From the NCBI RefSeq assembly GCF_002335745.1, contig NZ_NIST01000001.1, positions 3,410,354 to 3,474,353 of the forward strand: a DNA stretch of 64,000 nt. The letters are read 5' to 3'. The translations under genes were made by a program, and so were the position numbers. Under the pieces are notes generated by a model that made no database searches, was not told the DNA's origin, and was given only the letters and a program-made list of their open reading frames with translations. This stretch comes from Evansella halocellulosilytica. Lineage in GTDB: Bacteria > Bacillota > Bacilli > Bacillales > Salisediminibacteriaceae. Within the stretch, counting starts at the first letter, position 1. The number at the start of each line of letters is the position of its first letter. Shown here piece by piece: positions 26,770 to 35,256 of the stretch.

Positions 26770-27312
26770 TTAATTCTTCATTAATATAAGAGAACGTCTA
26801 ATACCATCCCATCCAAAGGCACATTCTTTCAATTCTTTTCCTGCAATGGTTGTTTCCTTTTCATACACTTCAACACCACATAGATGTTTGAAAAAAGAAG
26901 TTGATTCGTGACCTTTAAACGTCCACAAAGCGATCGAGGAATGATGAATGGAAGCTAAATATTGAGTCACACTTTCAAATAGCTTCCTCCCAAGTCCTTC
27001 TCCCTGCACTTCAGGGTGGACAAAGATGCCATATATTTCTCCAGTATATTTAATGCGTAACCGTGGGTCTCTCATCGTACCCGCTAGGGCAAAGCCAACA
27101 ATTTCATCTTGATGATTTACTGCAACAAATGTTCTCGTTCCGCCACTTGTTGATTTTGGGAGATCTTTTTGCCACCTTTTTTCCCGATCGCTGTATGTAA
27201 ACTTCTTTAATATAGTAGAAGGTAAAATTCCTTGGTATGCCGTGTGTGTACAATCAACATGAACATGGGCAATCCCTTTCCAGTCATCCGTAGTCGCTTG
27301 TCTTATGATCAT
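26770..27312 (-). CDS. GNAT family N-acetyltransferase
   Basis: 180 residues from ATG 27312, with AAAGGAG 7 nt upstream; a start 15 nt earlier overlaps that site. The acetyl-CoA fold is seen: MIIRQATTDDWKGIAHVHVD, then the beta4 strand TGEIYGIFVHPEVQGEGLGR, which holds the Q/RxxGxG/A pyrophosphate loop, and LASIHHSSIALWTFKGHEST with SFFKHLCG. Substrate unknown. It is a single gene. Confidence 0.88.
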   Translation of the reverse strand: MIIRQATTDDWKGIAHVHVDCTHTAYQGILPSTILKKFTYSDREKRWQKDLPKSTSGGTRTFVAVNHQDEIVGFALAGTMRDPRLRIKYTGEIYGIFVHPEVQGEGLGRKLFESVTQYLASIHHSSIALWTFKGHESTSFFKHLCGVEVYEKETTIAGKELKECAFGWDGIRRSLILMKN

Positions 27313-27510
27313 ATTTTCTCCTTTCATCCTGCATTCATTCTCTATATAAGCTTATCAGTTTACAAAAACGATTTCACCATTTATTCCCTTATACATGCTT
27401 TCTTACCTAGAATTCTTCCAGTAAAAGTTCATTGAATGTTTACACGAGAAAAGGATATCTTCATCATTATCACGAAATAGAAAATAAGTATTTATTAAAG
27501 AGGTGCAGTG

Positions 27511-27686
27511 ATGAAAGACATTGAACAGAAGATCGGAACCATTTTTTCTAAATGGCAAGAGGGCGTATGTCCAGGTGGTCAAGTGGTTGTCAGGCAAGGC
27601 AACGATCTAATTTATAAGAAAAACTTTGGCTACGCTAGCATTGAGTATCGTATACCGATAACAGATAAAACAGTTTTTCATGTTGC
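27511..27686 (+). pseudogene. Serine beta-lactamase-like hydrolase, 5' fragment (split by transposon)
   Basis: ATG 27511 follows AGAGGTG. The frame reads MKDIEQKIGTIFSKWQEG, VCPGGQVVVRQGN, then KNFGYASIEYRIPITDKTVF, and breaks off at HVA where the transposon begins. The N-terminal pattern is that of the serine beta-lactamase/D,D-peptidase-like family (PF00144), just before the SxxK box. The remainder continues at 31191. Without the element (27687-31190) and one TGTTGC copy the frame rejoins exactly as FHVA|SVSKQ. Confidence 0.9.
27681..27686. repeat. Target-site duplication, left copy
   Basis: TGTTGC immediately left of the transposon end equals TGTTGC at 31191-31196 immediately right of it. 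Six-base duplications fit the 5-7 bp range of DDE transposases with AAA partners. Confidence 0.85.
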
Positions 27687-27787
27687 TGTCAGAAGCCATA
27701 TTAAATGACGGTTCTTTCGGAAACGTCACTGTCGTTGACTAACTTCCTTCGGAACCGCCATTTCGTTTTCCTTCTTTTAACCGCCAC
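27687..27787. repeat. Transposon left end with three direct sub-repeats
   Basis: The terminal repeat covers 27687-27711. Copies of a 17-18 bp motif follow at 27712-27729 (TTCTTTCGGAAACGTCAC), 27744-27761 (TTCCTTCGGAACCGCCAT) and 27772-27787 (TTCTTTT-AACCGCCAC), about 30 bp apart. Such spaced repeats mark the binding sites of TnsB/TniA-type transposases. Confidence 0.6.
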
Positions 27788-27874
27788 TTTTTTGTCAGCT
27801 ATAAAAAATCCCCGTCTTTAAGACGAGGGAGATAATTATAATAATAATTTCATTTCTATATGCTCTCTATGCTT

Positions 27875-28006
27875 TTAAATTGCTTTGATTAACTCTTTGT
27901 TTTGCTTCTTTAATTCTTCATTTTCTTTTTCTATTTGTTTAAGCAGTTCCATCTTGTCATCCATGCTCATGCTTTTTATGGTAATGGTACTTAATTTGGT
28001 CTCCAT
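27875..28006 (-). CDS. 43-aa coiled-coil peptide in transposon
   Basis: A 43-codon frame beginning METKLSTITIKSMSMDDKME. The second half (LLKQIEKENEELKKQNKELI) is strongly amphipathic, with a heptad pattern typical of a coiled coil. It starts 33 nt after the AAA ATPase stop in the same direction, with AAAGGG about 9 nt before its ATG. It could be a small partner of the transposition proteins. No homologue was recognised; it might be chance, but spacing, strand and composition favour a real gene. Confidence 0.5.
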   Translation of the reverse strand: METKLSTITIKSMSMDDKMELLKQIEKENEELKKQNKELIKAI

Positions 28007-28039
28007 TAAATTAACCCTTTCCGAAGTCAAATTGTTTAT

Positions 28040-28840
28040 TTAATATCTCTGGTCAGCGATTACTCTTTCTACGGTATCTTCGTCAACTAACTTATCTTTT
28101 CTCGCAACGCAATCTAATAAACACTCTGTACATAAACGATTTGTTAATCGTAAAATTCCTTTTGTGTACGTATAAATATTCTTCATGGCAGCTTCCGTAA
28201 ATATTTGTCTTTCTTCGCCTGCAACTTTCAAATGATGCTCTATATATTCTTTCATTTCATCATACGTTAATCCTACTAAATGAAAACGAGTTGTAATTCG
28301 TTGAGAAATAGCTTCTAGACTTCGAAGGCGTATTTTATCACGTAATTCTGGTTGCCCCACTAAAATAAGTGCTAAAGGGGATAATGAGTCAATTTCAAAG
28401 TTTGTTAAGAAACGAATTTCTTGCAACATTGTAGGCGATAAAAGGTGTGCTTCATCGATCACTACAATCGGTGTTTTTTCCTTGTTTTGATATAAGTCTA
28501 GTAGAGCGGCTTTGAATTGTCTTTTCAGATCACTTGCTAAAAACATTGGTTCAATCCCAACTTGCACAAGCATCTCTCGGTAAAAATCCCTTGGTTTTAA
28601 AGATGAATCTGATAAATAAAGAAAAACATGTTCACTTGATACAAGACGGTCATGCAAAGCCCGTAGGGCGGTTGTTTTTCCTGCACCAACTTCTCCTGTG
28701 ATAAGGCCGAATTCTCTTTGGTTAATCATGAATTCGAGTCTTGCTTGCATTTCTTCGAACTGTTCGGATTGGAATAAATCATGCGTTAATATTTGTTTTT
28801 GAAAAGGGGTTTTTTCCCACCCAAAATAAGCTGCTATCAT
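28040..28840 (-). CDS. AAA ATPase, ExeA/TniB/TnsC-like transposition protein
   Basis: 266 residues. It begins with the ExeA-family pattern YFGWEKTPFQKQI, has Walker A GEVGAGKTTAL at about 47-57, Walker B IVVIDEAHLLS at about 124-134 and a sensor-like LILVGQPELRDKI, followed by arginine-rich SQRITTRFHL. In related transposons the ATPase binds target DNA and activates the DDE transposase. Its ATG overlaps the transposase stop (ATGA), implying coupling. Although the sequence resembles ExeA of type II secretion, the neighbouring transposase settles the role. Confidence 0.88.
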   Translation of the reverse strand: MIAAYFGWEKTPFQKQILTHDLFQSEQFEEMQARLEFMINQREFGLITGEVGAGKTTALRALHDRLVSSEHVFLYLSDSSLKPRDFYREMLVQVGIEPMFLASDLKRQFKAALLDLYQNKEKTPIVVIDEAHLLSPTMLQEIRFLTNFEIDSLSPLALILVGQPELRDKIRLRSLEAISQRITTRFHLVGLTYDEMKEYIEHHLKVAGEERQIFTEAAMKNIYTYTKGILRLTNRLCTECLLDCVARKDKLVDEDTVERVIADQRY

Positions 28841-30213
28841 TTGTCTTCACCTCTTATAATGGAACTGTAACTTAAGCGTCCCAATTGCTCTTTCTTTTTC
28901 TTTTCATGCTCAGGAAGGATGAGTTCTAAAAAGTTATATTGTGTTTTTATTTCTTCTTGTGTTTCTTCTTCCATAATGAACCGTCTATCAATTGTTCGAT
29001 GAACTTCCAAAGCGTTTGCCATACCAAAGCTTTTTCCATCGTGCCACACTTCAAGATGATTTAAATCGATTGGGTCGTATCGAACAATAATTTCACTGCC
29101 ACTAAGCACAGAATCTACTTCATATTTATTATTTTGAAAGGATATACACCCTGTCTTATCTACCTTTCTCTTTTCCTCCCATAAGAATGCTTGCTTCATT
29201 TCTTCTAATGTGGGAAAAACGAGTGGATGATCATTTTCTTCAAAACGCTCTCTAGGTGTTTGCTTTGTTTCTCCATGTTTGCGTTCATGATAGAACGTAC
29301 CTAACCAAATTTGAAAATAATGATTTAGTTCCTCAATGGTTTGTATTTTTCCAGATTCGATTAAGTCATAAGCTTCAACTTTAAAAGAGGTATCGACAAA
29401 CTGGAAAAAGCGCTCTAATTTCCCACGTCCTTCAGGACGTCCAGGTTTAGAGTGGGAAAGTTTAATCCCTAACTTTGCACATGCAAGTTTTAAAATATCC
29501 GATCGATATACTGCTCCGTTATCGACGTAAATTTGTTCAGGCTTCCCTTGAGAAATCATTGCTTTTTGTAAACAGTCTTCTAATTGTGGTCCTCGTTCCT
29601 GAAAGTAAAATTCGCCATGGACGATGGACCTTGAATAGTCATCCATGAATGCAATGAGTTTCGCAGTGAGTCTACGCTCTGGTTTATTAGGATCTGGAAG
29701 ATAAAGTGTATGTTGAACATCCCCTTGCCAACATGCATTTCGATAAGGGAACTCAAAACGACGATAACTCCCCGACTTTGATCCTCTTAATTTCTTTCTC
29801 GTAATATTTAGCTTTCTTAATTGTTTCGATAACGTACTCTCTGATATTTCTCCTTGTTTAATAACACCTGCTAACTCTAGAATACGAATGATTTGCTCGA
29901 CAGAGCGTTCAGGCTTTTCCTTTTTCAATCTAATCGCTTTCGTTAATACTTCTTCTCCAATCACTCTTGATGTACATGTTGCACGTTTACTAGGTTTTAG
30001 TGCTTCGAAGCCTCCTTGACGATAAAGTTGAAGATAACGTTCGAGTGTTCGTTTGCTAATGGTTTGCTCTTCTCCATATGCATTGATGTGCTTTTGATTG
30101 GATATAGATCTTAGATGTTGTGATAATTCTCCTTTTTCCAAGGTTCTGGTTACAACGTTTGATATTAAACCAAACCGAAATAGTGCGATGTTTGTTCTCA
30201 GTTGTTCGTCCAT
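28837..30213 (-). CDS. DDE transposase with integrase (rve) core, TniA/TnsB-like
   Basis: 458 residues. N-terminal helix-turn-helix regions (KRTLERYLQLYRQGGFEALK; RSVEQIIRILELAG) precede the RNase-H-like core. The presumed catalytic triad is Asp in WQGDVQHTLYLPD, Asp in IYVDNGAVYRSD and Glu in RGKLERFFQF, spaced as in retroviral-type integrases. A Mu-type C-terminal beta-barrel with SFQNNKYEVDSVLSGSEIIV follows. AAAGGAGG precedes the ATG. It is shorter than TnsB (about 700 aa) and closer to the Firmicutes IS481/TniA-like class. Together with the AAA protein it should form the transposition machine of this element. Confidence 0.9.
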   Translation of the reverse strand: MDEQLRTNIALFRFGLISNVVTRTLEKGELSQHLRSISNQKHINAYGEEQTISKRTLERYLQLYRQGGFEALKPSKRATCTSRVIGEEVLTKAIRLKKEKPERSVEQIIRILELAGVIKQGEISESTLSKQLRKLNITRKKLRGSKSGSYRRFEFPYRNACWQGDVQHTLYLPDPNKPERRLTAKLIAFMDDYSRSIVHGEFYFQERGPQLEDCLQKAMISQGKPEQIYVDNGAVYRSDILKLACAKLGIKLSHSKPGRPEGRGKLERFFQFVDTSFKVEAYDLIESGKIQTIEELNHYFQIWLGTFYHERKHGETKQTPRERFEENDHPLVFPTLEEMKQAFLWEEKRKVDKTGCISFQNNKYEVDSVLSGSEIIVRYDPIDLNHLEVWHDGKSFGMANALEVHRTIDRRFIMEEETQEEIKTQYNFLELILPEHEKKKKEQLGRLSYSSIIRGEDK

Positions 30214-30409
30214 CTCCTGCCTCCTTTAAATAAAATGTCTTTTCTATTTTCTTATAAAGGGGCTCAATTGAAGAGGGGACAAGTTCTGTGGGATTTCACG
30301 ACCCTTATTGGAACTTTATGGTTATTATTAGCCGTATTTTAGGCGAATACAAAATGGCATTGATGATGTCGGTGAAAGACTTCCTGAAGGAAATTCCATT
30401 GCGAGGCAT

Positions 30410-31009
30410 TTATTCTTGTATAAGCAAATTTATCCATGGGAGAAAACCGTAGAAGGGGTAAGGATTCGAAGGATGAACTTTTTTCCAAACGGTTAAGATG
30501 AGTTGAATAAGAGTCTCCGCCACATTCGGGTGACGGACCTTTGATCCAACATTGAAGGCAGGATACACCCTTAATAACATTTTTAACATTTGCTGGGTGA
30601 GACGTTGAAGTTGTTTATTACATTGTCGTTTCCAACGTTTCAAGGTTCCCTTTGGTATAAGATAAGGGTAGCCACGTGTTATCTTTAGATTAGCACTTTG
30701 ATACGTTTCTCTTTTATGAAAAATCCTCAAAAAGAAACTCTCATAGATCAATGTGTAATGAGCTCGATATGGTATTAAAAAGTCAGGGAGAATAGAGATT
30801 GTTTGTCTACAAGTTTGATTCGAGCATCTCCAGCGATAAATCCGAAGGATATAACTCTTTGACTTTGTAAGGACTGTTCTTTTGTAATAACCATGTTTAT
30901 GAAGGTTACTTCCACATAATGGGCATGGTTCATTATAGACGGGTGGTACTTCATGGTAATTCCTCAAGTACCCCTTGATAGATTTAGAGATATGTTTTAT
31001 GATAATCAT
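30410..31009 (-). CDS. DUF6431 zinc-ribbon protein in transposon
   Basis: 199 residues. CPLCGSNLHKHGYYKRT with RWRCSNQTC forms a C-x2-C/C-x4-C zinc ribbon near residues 29-66, like the N-terminal ribbons of ISL3-type transposases. A basic C-terminal helical part follows (KGTLKRWKRQCNKQLQRLTQ). No catalytic DDE motif is seen. It lies upstream of the transposase on the same strand, 197 bp apart, inside the element's ends. Likely a DNA-binding accessory or target-recognition protein; this role is inference. Confidence 0.7.
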   Translation of the reverse strand: MIIIKHISKSIKGYLRNYHEVPPVYNEPCPLCGSNLHKHGYYKRTVLTKSKSYILRIYRWRCSNQTCRQTISILPDFLIPYRAHYTLIYESFFLRIFHKRETYQSANLKITRGYPYLIPKGTLKRWKRQCNKQLQRLTQQMLKMLLRVYPAFNVGSKVRHPNVAETLIQLILTVWKKVHPSNPYPFYGFLPWINLLIQE

Positions 31010-31028
31010 GGTTTTTGAAAATGTTTTT

Positions 31029-31065
31029 GCCTCAAAGAGACGGTCATCTCTTTGGGGCTTTTATT
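31029..31065 (+). terminator. Outward-facing stem-loop near transposon right end
   Basis: GCCTCAAAGAGA pairs with TCTCTTTGGGGC and is followed by TTTTATTTT. It reads on the plus strand, opposite to the transposon genes, and may insulate the element from antisense read-through. Confidence 0.6.
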
Positions 31066-31162
31066 TTGCCTTTCTTCCGTAATGGATATTTTTCTCAAAA
31101 ATCCATTGTCACATATAATCTACCTCATGTAACGTCAATATTAATTCCTAAAATGTCAAAAT

Positions 31163-31196
31163 CCGCCGTCATTGGAAATGGCGGCGGACATGTTGC
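31163..31196. repeat. Transposon right end and target duplication
   Basis: The right terminal repeat (outermost base 31190, reading inward TGTCCGCCGCCATTTCC) mirrors the left end at 19 of 25 positions and is itself palindromic (CCGCC...GGCGG). TGTTGC at 31191-31196 is the second target copy. Confidence 0.8.
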
Positions 31197-32589
31197 TTCC
31201 GTATCAAAGCAGATAACCGTTATGTGTATCCTATTACTCCAAGAAGACGGGAAGTTACACATTGAAGATGATGTGAGAAAATACGTAAATGAATACATAA
31301 ACTTTGAAGAGTCTGTGACGATACGGCAATTGATGAACAACGTAAGCGGGATCAGAGATCAATGGGAACTGTTAGACTTATGTGGTGTAAGAATTGTAGA
31401 TACTATCACACAACGAGACGTTCTATCGTTGATTAGCAGACAAGAACACCTAAATTTTCAGCCCCAGTCCGAAATGCTTTACAGCAACTCTAATTTTACA
31501 TTGCTTGCAGAGATTGTTGAACGGATATCAGATAAAACATTAAATGAATTTGCTACAGAAAGAATCTTTAAACCGTTAGGAATGGATAGCACATTTTTTA
31601 AAGAAAATTATTGGAAGGTTATTCCAAGAAGGGCGAATTCCTATTATGATGATGGATCAGGACATTTTGTGTACAGTGTTCTGAACTATGGTACATACGG
31701 TGCGACATCTCTTAACACAACAGCTGCAGATTTTCTAAAATGGTTCGAGAACTTTAAACAACCAGTAATCTGCAGTCATGAAACAGTAGACTTGATGTCT
31801 GAAACCAGGAAATTAATGGACGGAACAGAAAACAGCTATGCTGGCGGTCTATTTGTCGGAGAATATAAAGGACATCGCTATATCCAGCATGGTGGGGCAG
31901 ATGCGGCTTACAGAAGTGCAACTATGAGATTTCCAGATGATGATATAGATATAATCATCTTTTCAAATACGCAAAACATATTGATGAAAGATGCAGTACT
32001 AGCTGTGGCAGACGCTGTCTTCAAATATGAAGAAAATAAAAGAGGTGAAGAGCAGCCAATAGAGTATCGTGATGAAAATAATATAGAAGGTGTTGAAGGC
32101 TACTATCTTCTTTCATCAGATTCCATGTTCATGACCTTTCATATATCGAATATTGGTGGTATCCCCTATATGAAGAACTCCTATGGAGAGGCACCTTTAG
32201 TCCATATATCTGGTAACCATTTTAAAGTTGAGCAGTTAAACCTAGATTTATATTTAGGTAAAAATAGTGTGGTTAAAACAAAAGGTAATCTTATCCCTCT
32301 GAAAAAACTGAAGCCGTTTCAGCCAACTGAAAGTTCGATTTATAAAGGAAAATACGAAAGCAGGGAGCTCGATACATCGTATCATGTCATTGAAAAAGAG
32401 GGTAGTTTACACCTCTCACACTCTAGAAATGGAGATCAGGCACTTTATCAAATAGGTGATCATAAGTTTGTTATTAATGTCTTCTTTCCTTATATCGTAG
32501 AATTTCTCATAAAAGGTGGTGAGGTCGAGGGGATTACATTTATTGGTAGCAGGATTAAAAATGTTAAGGCTGTAAAAGTAACCAAATAG
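31191..32589 (+). pseudogene. Serine beta-lactamase-like hydrolase, 3' fragment
   Basis: It continues the fragment at 27511 from the SxxK box (SVSKQ). Next come the YxN-type SNSNFTLLAEIVE, FKPLGMDSTFF, and HGG in YIQHGGADAAYR, then a long C-terminal beta-rich domain. Frame and spacing allow an exact 522-codon fusion once the element is removed, so the insertion looks recent: no other damage is visible. An open frame runs in from the transposon (start 31015), but it lacks the N-terminal strand and is unlikely to make active enzyme. The family includes beta-lactamases, esterases and D-aminopeptidases; its substrate is unknown. Confidence 0.9.
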
Positions 32590-32695
32590 TAAATACGGAA
32601 AAGTTCACACGCTTCAAAAAACTATAAAATAAATCAGTACATTAGCTATTATAAGTTTATTCACGTTTCATTATTTTTAATATTCAATTTATTTA

Positions 32696-33165
32696 ATGAG
32701 TGAATTAAGAGAAAAGGATCATATGGATCAATTTGGCTTTGCTAATGTAACAAGATACCCAGGTGGAGACTTTCATGATATCGCAAGAAATGCATATGGA
32801 ATAGCTGGGGCTGGAAGTCTGTTGATTGAAATCCGAGGTCAAACAGATACAGAAGTAGGCCAGGCATCAAGAGGCATGCTAGTCAAACAAGCAGAGGAAC
32901 AAGATATAAGTGTTATTCGATCAACAGTTGATGGCGTCTTTATGAGAAAGATGTAACGGCTGATGAGTTACCAGCTGATAGAGAAAGATACAGTAGTAAA
33001 GAGAAGTTGCGCCTAAGTAAAGAGAAGTTGCGTCTAAGTAAAGAGAAGTTGCGCCTAAAACCAGTCCCCGTTGCAAACGAAGAAGATAAGGAAGAAGAAT
33101 CTGGAGAAAATAATGGTGTAGAGGAAAAAGAAGGGGTAGAAAATGAATATCGTCTGAAAAAATAG
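32696..33165 (+). pseudogene. M14 zinc carboxypeptidase-like gene, C-terminal remnant
   Basis: QFGFANVTRYPGGDFHDIAR, NAYGIAGAGSLLIEIRGQ and GQASRGMLVKQAE match the end of the M14 peptidase domain of Bacillus carboxypeptidase-like proteins. The N-terminal zinc-binding part is missing; upstream DNA has no continuation. A frameshift near 32950 leads from VFMRK into DVTADELPADRERYSSKEK, a Glu-rich tail ending at the stop at about 33165. So the gene is truncated and shifted. Confidence 0.65.
32995..33057 (+). repeat. Three 21-bp tandem repeats
   Basis: AGTAAAGAGAAGTTGCGCCTA occurs three times head to tail (one T/C change), coding SKEKLRL three times in the shifted tail of the M14 remnant. Confidence 0.9.
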
Positions 33166-33392
33166 TTTTAAATGAGAAAATATTTCGAGGGTATGTCTAG
33201 AAAGGTTATCACACCTTTTGGATGTACTCTTTCTTTTTTCTGTTTGTTGTACGAATCACCTATTTCCTTTAGGTAACGGAAAATGATTATATTTAAATGT
33301 AATCGATCTAGTTATATACTTGACTTGTATATTCACAAAATGATTCATAAAATTCAAGAAAAATATTATAACATAATGGGGGGGGGAGAAAG

Positions 33393-34379
33393 TTGATACG
33401 ATTTGGAATAATAGGAACAAATTGGATAACAGAACAGTTTATTGATGCTGCTCGTCAACAAACTGACTTTGACCTGTCTGCAGTATACTCAAGAACAAAA
33501 GAAAAAGCAGAACAATTCGCTCATAAATACCACGTGAACGATACGTTTACATCTCTAGAAGCTATGGCCGCTAGCGACCATATAGATGCTGTCTATATTG
33601 CGAGTCCCAATTCATGTCACGCTGAACAAGCATGCCTTTTCATGAATCATGGAAAGCATGTTCTAGTTGAAAAACCAATGGCATCAAATGCAAATGAGGT
33701 ACAGAAGATGATTGATACAGCCAAAAAGAACGATGTATTATTAATGGAAGCTGTCAAATCAACCTTTGTCCCAAACTTTAAAATCATAGGAAAACATATG
33801 CATAAATTAGGACCAATTCGGAGATTCGTATCTTCTTATTGTCAATATTCGTCTCGTTACGAGGCATTTAAAAAGGGAAACACATTAAATGCCTTTGATC
33901 CTACCTATTCAAATGGATCTTTAATGGATATCGGTGTTTACTGTATTTATCCATCAGTCGTGTTTTTTGGACAACCAAATGAAGTAAAAGCTACTGGGTA
34001 TTTATTGTCTTCTGGGGTAGATGGAGAAGGAAGCCTGCTATTAAAGTATGACGAAATGGAATCGGTTATTTTCCATTCTAAAATAACAGACTCTTCGCTT
34101 CCGTCTGAAATCCAAGGAGAATATGGAACAATGATTATCGATAAACTCAATCCGCCAGAACGTGTAGAAATTCAATATCGTGACGGTTCGAATGAAGTAT
34201 TCCAGGAACAACAACTTAAAAACTCTATGTACTATGAAGTGGATGAGTTTATACATTTAATAAAAAACAACAGAGTAGAGTCGAACGTTAATTCGTATGA
34301 TAAATCACTCATTACATCAGAAATAATGGAAGAAGCAAGGAAACAAATCGGCCTTGAATATCCAGCTGATCGTAAATGA
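33393..34379 (+). CDS. Gfo/Idh/MocA family oxidoreductase
   Basis: 328 residues from TTG 33393, with a GGGGGGGAG site 5-8 nt upstream. The N-terminal Rossmann fold reads IRFGIIGTNWITEQFIDAAR; the family motif (C/H)VLVEKPMASNA lies at about 90-101 with Lys as the likely catalytic residue, and NGSLMDIGVYCIYPSVVFFG is the C-terminal-domain helix with the GxYxxxP pattern. It probably acts on a sugar or polyol with NAD(P). Substrate unknown. It is a single gene. Confidence 0.88.
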   Translation: MIRFGIIGTNWITEQFIDAARQQTDFDLSAVYSRTKEKAEQFAHKYHVNDTFTSLEAMAASDHIDAVYIASPNSCHAEQACLFMNHGKHVLVEKPMASNANEVQKMIDTAKKNDVLLMEAVKSTFVPNFKIIGKHMHKLGPIRRFVSSYCQYSSRYEAFKKGNTLNAFDPTYSNGSLMDIGVYCIYPSVVFFGQPNEVKATGYLLSSGVDGEGSLLLKYDEMESVIFHSKITDSSLPSEIQGEYGTMIIDKLNPPERVEIQYRDGSNEVFQEQQLKNSMYYEVDEFIHLIKNNRVESNVNSYDKSLITSEIMEEARKQIGLEYPADRK

Positions 34380-34409
34380 TAACTCATTTAAATGAATGTC
34401 ATGAAAGTC

Positions 34410-35192
34410 TTAAACATGAGTTAATTTTAGTTCTTCCGAAGCCTTTTCTGTAAACCAGGCTAGTTTTTCTCGCAGGCGAACGACTTCACCTACGATAATA
34501 ATTGCAGGGGACTTAAAATTTGCTGCTTCCACTTTTTCAACAATATTACCGAGATCTCCAATGATTGTTTCCTGTTGTTCCATTGTTCCCCAGCGAACGA
34601 GTGCAACAGGAGTATGGATAGAACGTCCATGGAATGTTAACTGCTGCTGGATCATATTAAGATTACCGACACCCATATAAAAAACGAGTGTATCAATAGA
34701 GGTAGCGAGTTTTTCCCATTGAATTTGTTTTTCTACTTGATCTGCTCGCTTGTGTCCAGTGATAAATGCACAAGAGGAGCTGAAATCACGGTGAGTTAAC
34801 GGAATTCCAGCATAAGTTGCTGCACCGATACCTGAGGTGATCCCTGGTACAATTTCGAAGGGAACATCGTGTTCTGCACAATGCTCTGCTTCTTCACCAA
34901 CTCTGCCAAAAATACTAGGATCGCCTCCTTTAAGGCGAACAACGATCTCACCATTATAGGCATACTCAACGAGAATGTTATTGATGTCCTCCTGCGGAAT
35001 CATATGACGATCAGGCATTTTTCCACAGTAAATCAGTTTTGCCTTCCGATCAGCATAGCGAAGTAATTCTTTGTTCACAAGACGATCGTACACAATGACA
35101 TTCGCCTTCATAATCGCTTTCATTCCTTTTATCGTTAATAACTCCGGGTCTCCAGGGCCTGCACCTACGAGAATTACTTTTCCTATGTTCAT
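34410..35192 (-). CDS. cobA: Uroporphyrinogen-III C-methyltransferase (SUMT)
   Basis: 260 residues. It methylates uroporphyrinogen III at C2 and C7 to precorrin-2, the first committed step to siroheme, the cofactor of NasD. KVILVGAGPGDPELLTIKG at 4-22 is the SAM/precursor site. VIVYDRLVN, VRLKGGDPSIFGRVGEEA, VPFEIVPGITSG and PLTHRDFSSS complete the tetrapyrrole methylase signature. Last gene of the nas operon, 64 bp after the TrpD2-like gene, equivalent to B. subtilis NasF. No oxidase/ferrochelatase (Sir/YlnF type) fusion is present. Confidence 0.93.
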   Translation of the reverse strand: MNIGKVILVGAGPGDPELLTIKGMKAIMKANVIVYDRLVNKELLRYADRKAKLIYCGKMPDRHMIPQEDINNILVEYAYNGEIVVRLKGGDPSIFGRVGEEAEHCAEHDVPFEIVPGITSGIGAATYAGIPLTHRDFSSSCAFITGHKRADQVEKQIQWEKLATSIDTLVFYMGVGNLNMIQQQLTFHGRSIHTPVALVRWGTMEQQETIIGDLGNIVEKVEAANFKSPAIIIVGEVVRLREKLAWFTEKASEELKLTHV

Positions 35193-35256
35193 CGGATTGC
35201 TCCTTTCATTTTATACTTAACATTGCAATTCAGCCTGCGAGCGATTCTACCGTTGT

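Larger units (their letters stand above)
27687..31190 (-). mobile_element. Complete TniAB/TnsBC-type transposon (3504 bp)
   Basis: The ends begin TGTC on both sides. The outer 25 bp match at 19 positions, in blocks TGTC, GCCAT and AATGACGG. A 6-bp target duplication flanks the element. It carries, all on the minus strand, a DUF6431 protein, a DDE transposase, an AAA ATPase whose start overlaps the transposase stop, and a 43-codon coiled-coil frame. Three direct repeats near the left end look like transposase sites. A DDE protein with an AAA partner, TGTC ends and a short duplication places it with Tn552/Tn5053/Tn7-like elements. No resolvase, TniQ or cargo gene was recognised. Confidence 0.88.

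Noticed and set aside
28040-28840. Type II secretion ExeA protein
   Set aside because: The sequence is ExeA-like, but it is coupled to a DDE transposase inside a bounded transposon, so a TniB/TnsC-like role is far more likely.
31015-31190. Upstream extension of the 3' hydrolase fragment into the transposon end
   Set aside because: The bases belong to the transposon end and a terminator; the extension shows no domain and the hydrolase N-terminal strand is absent.
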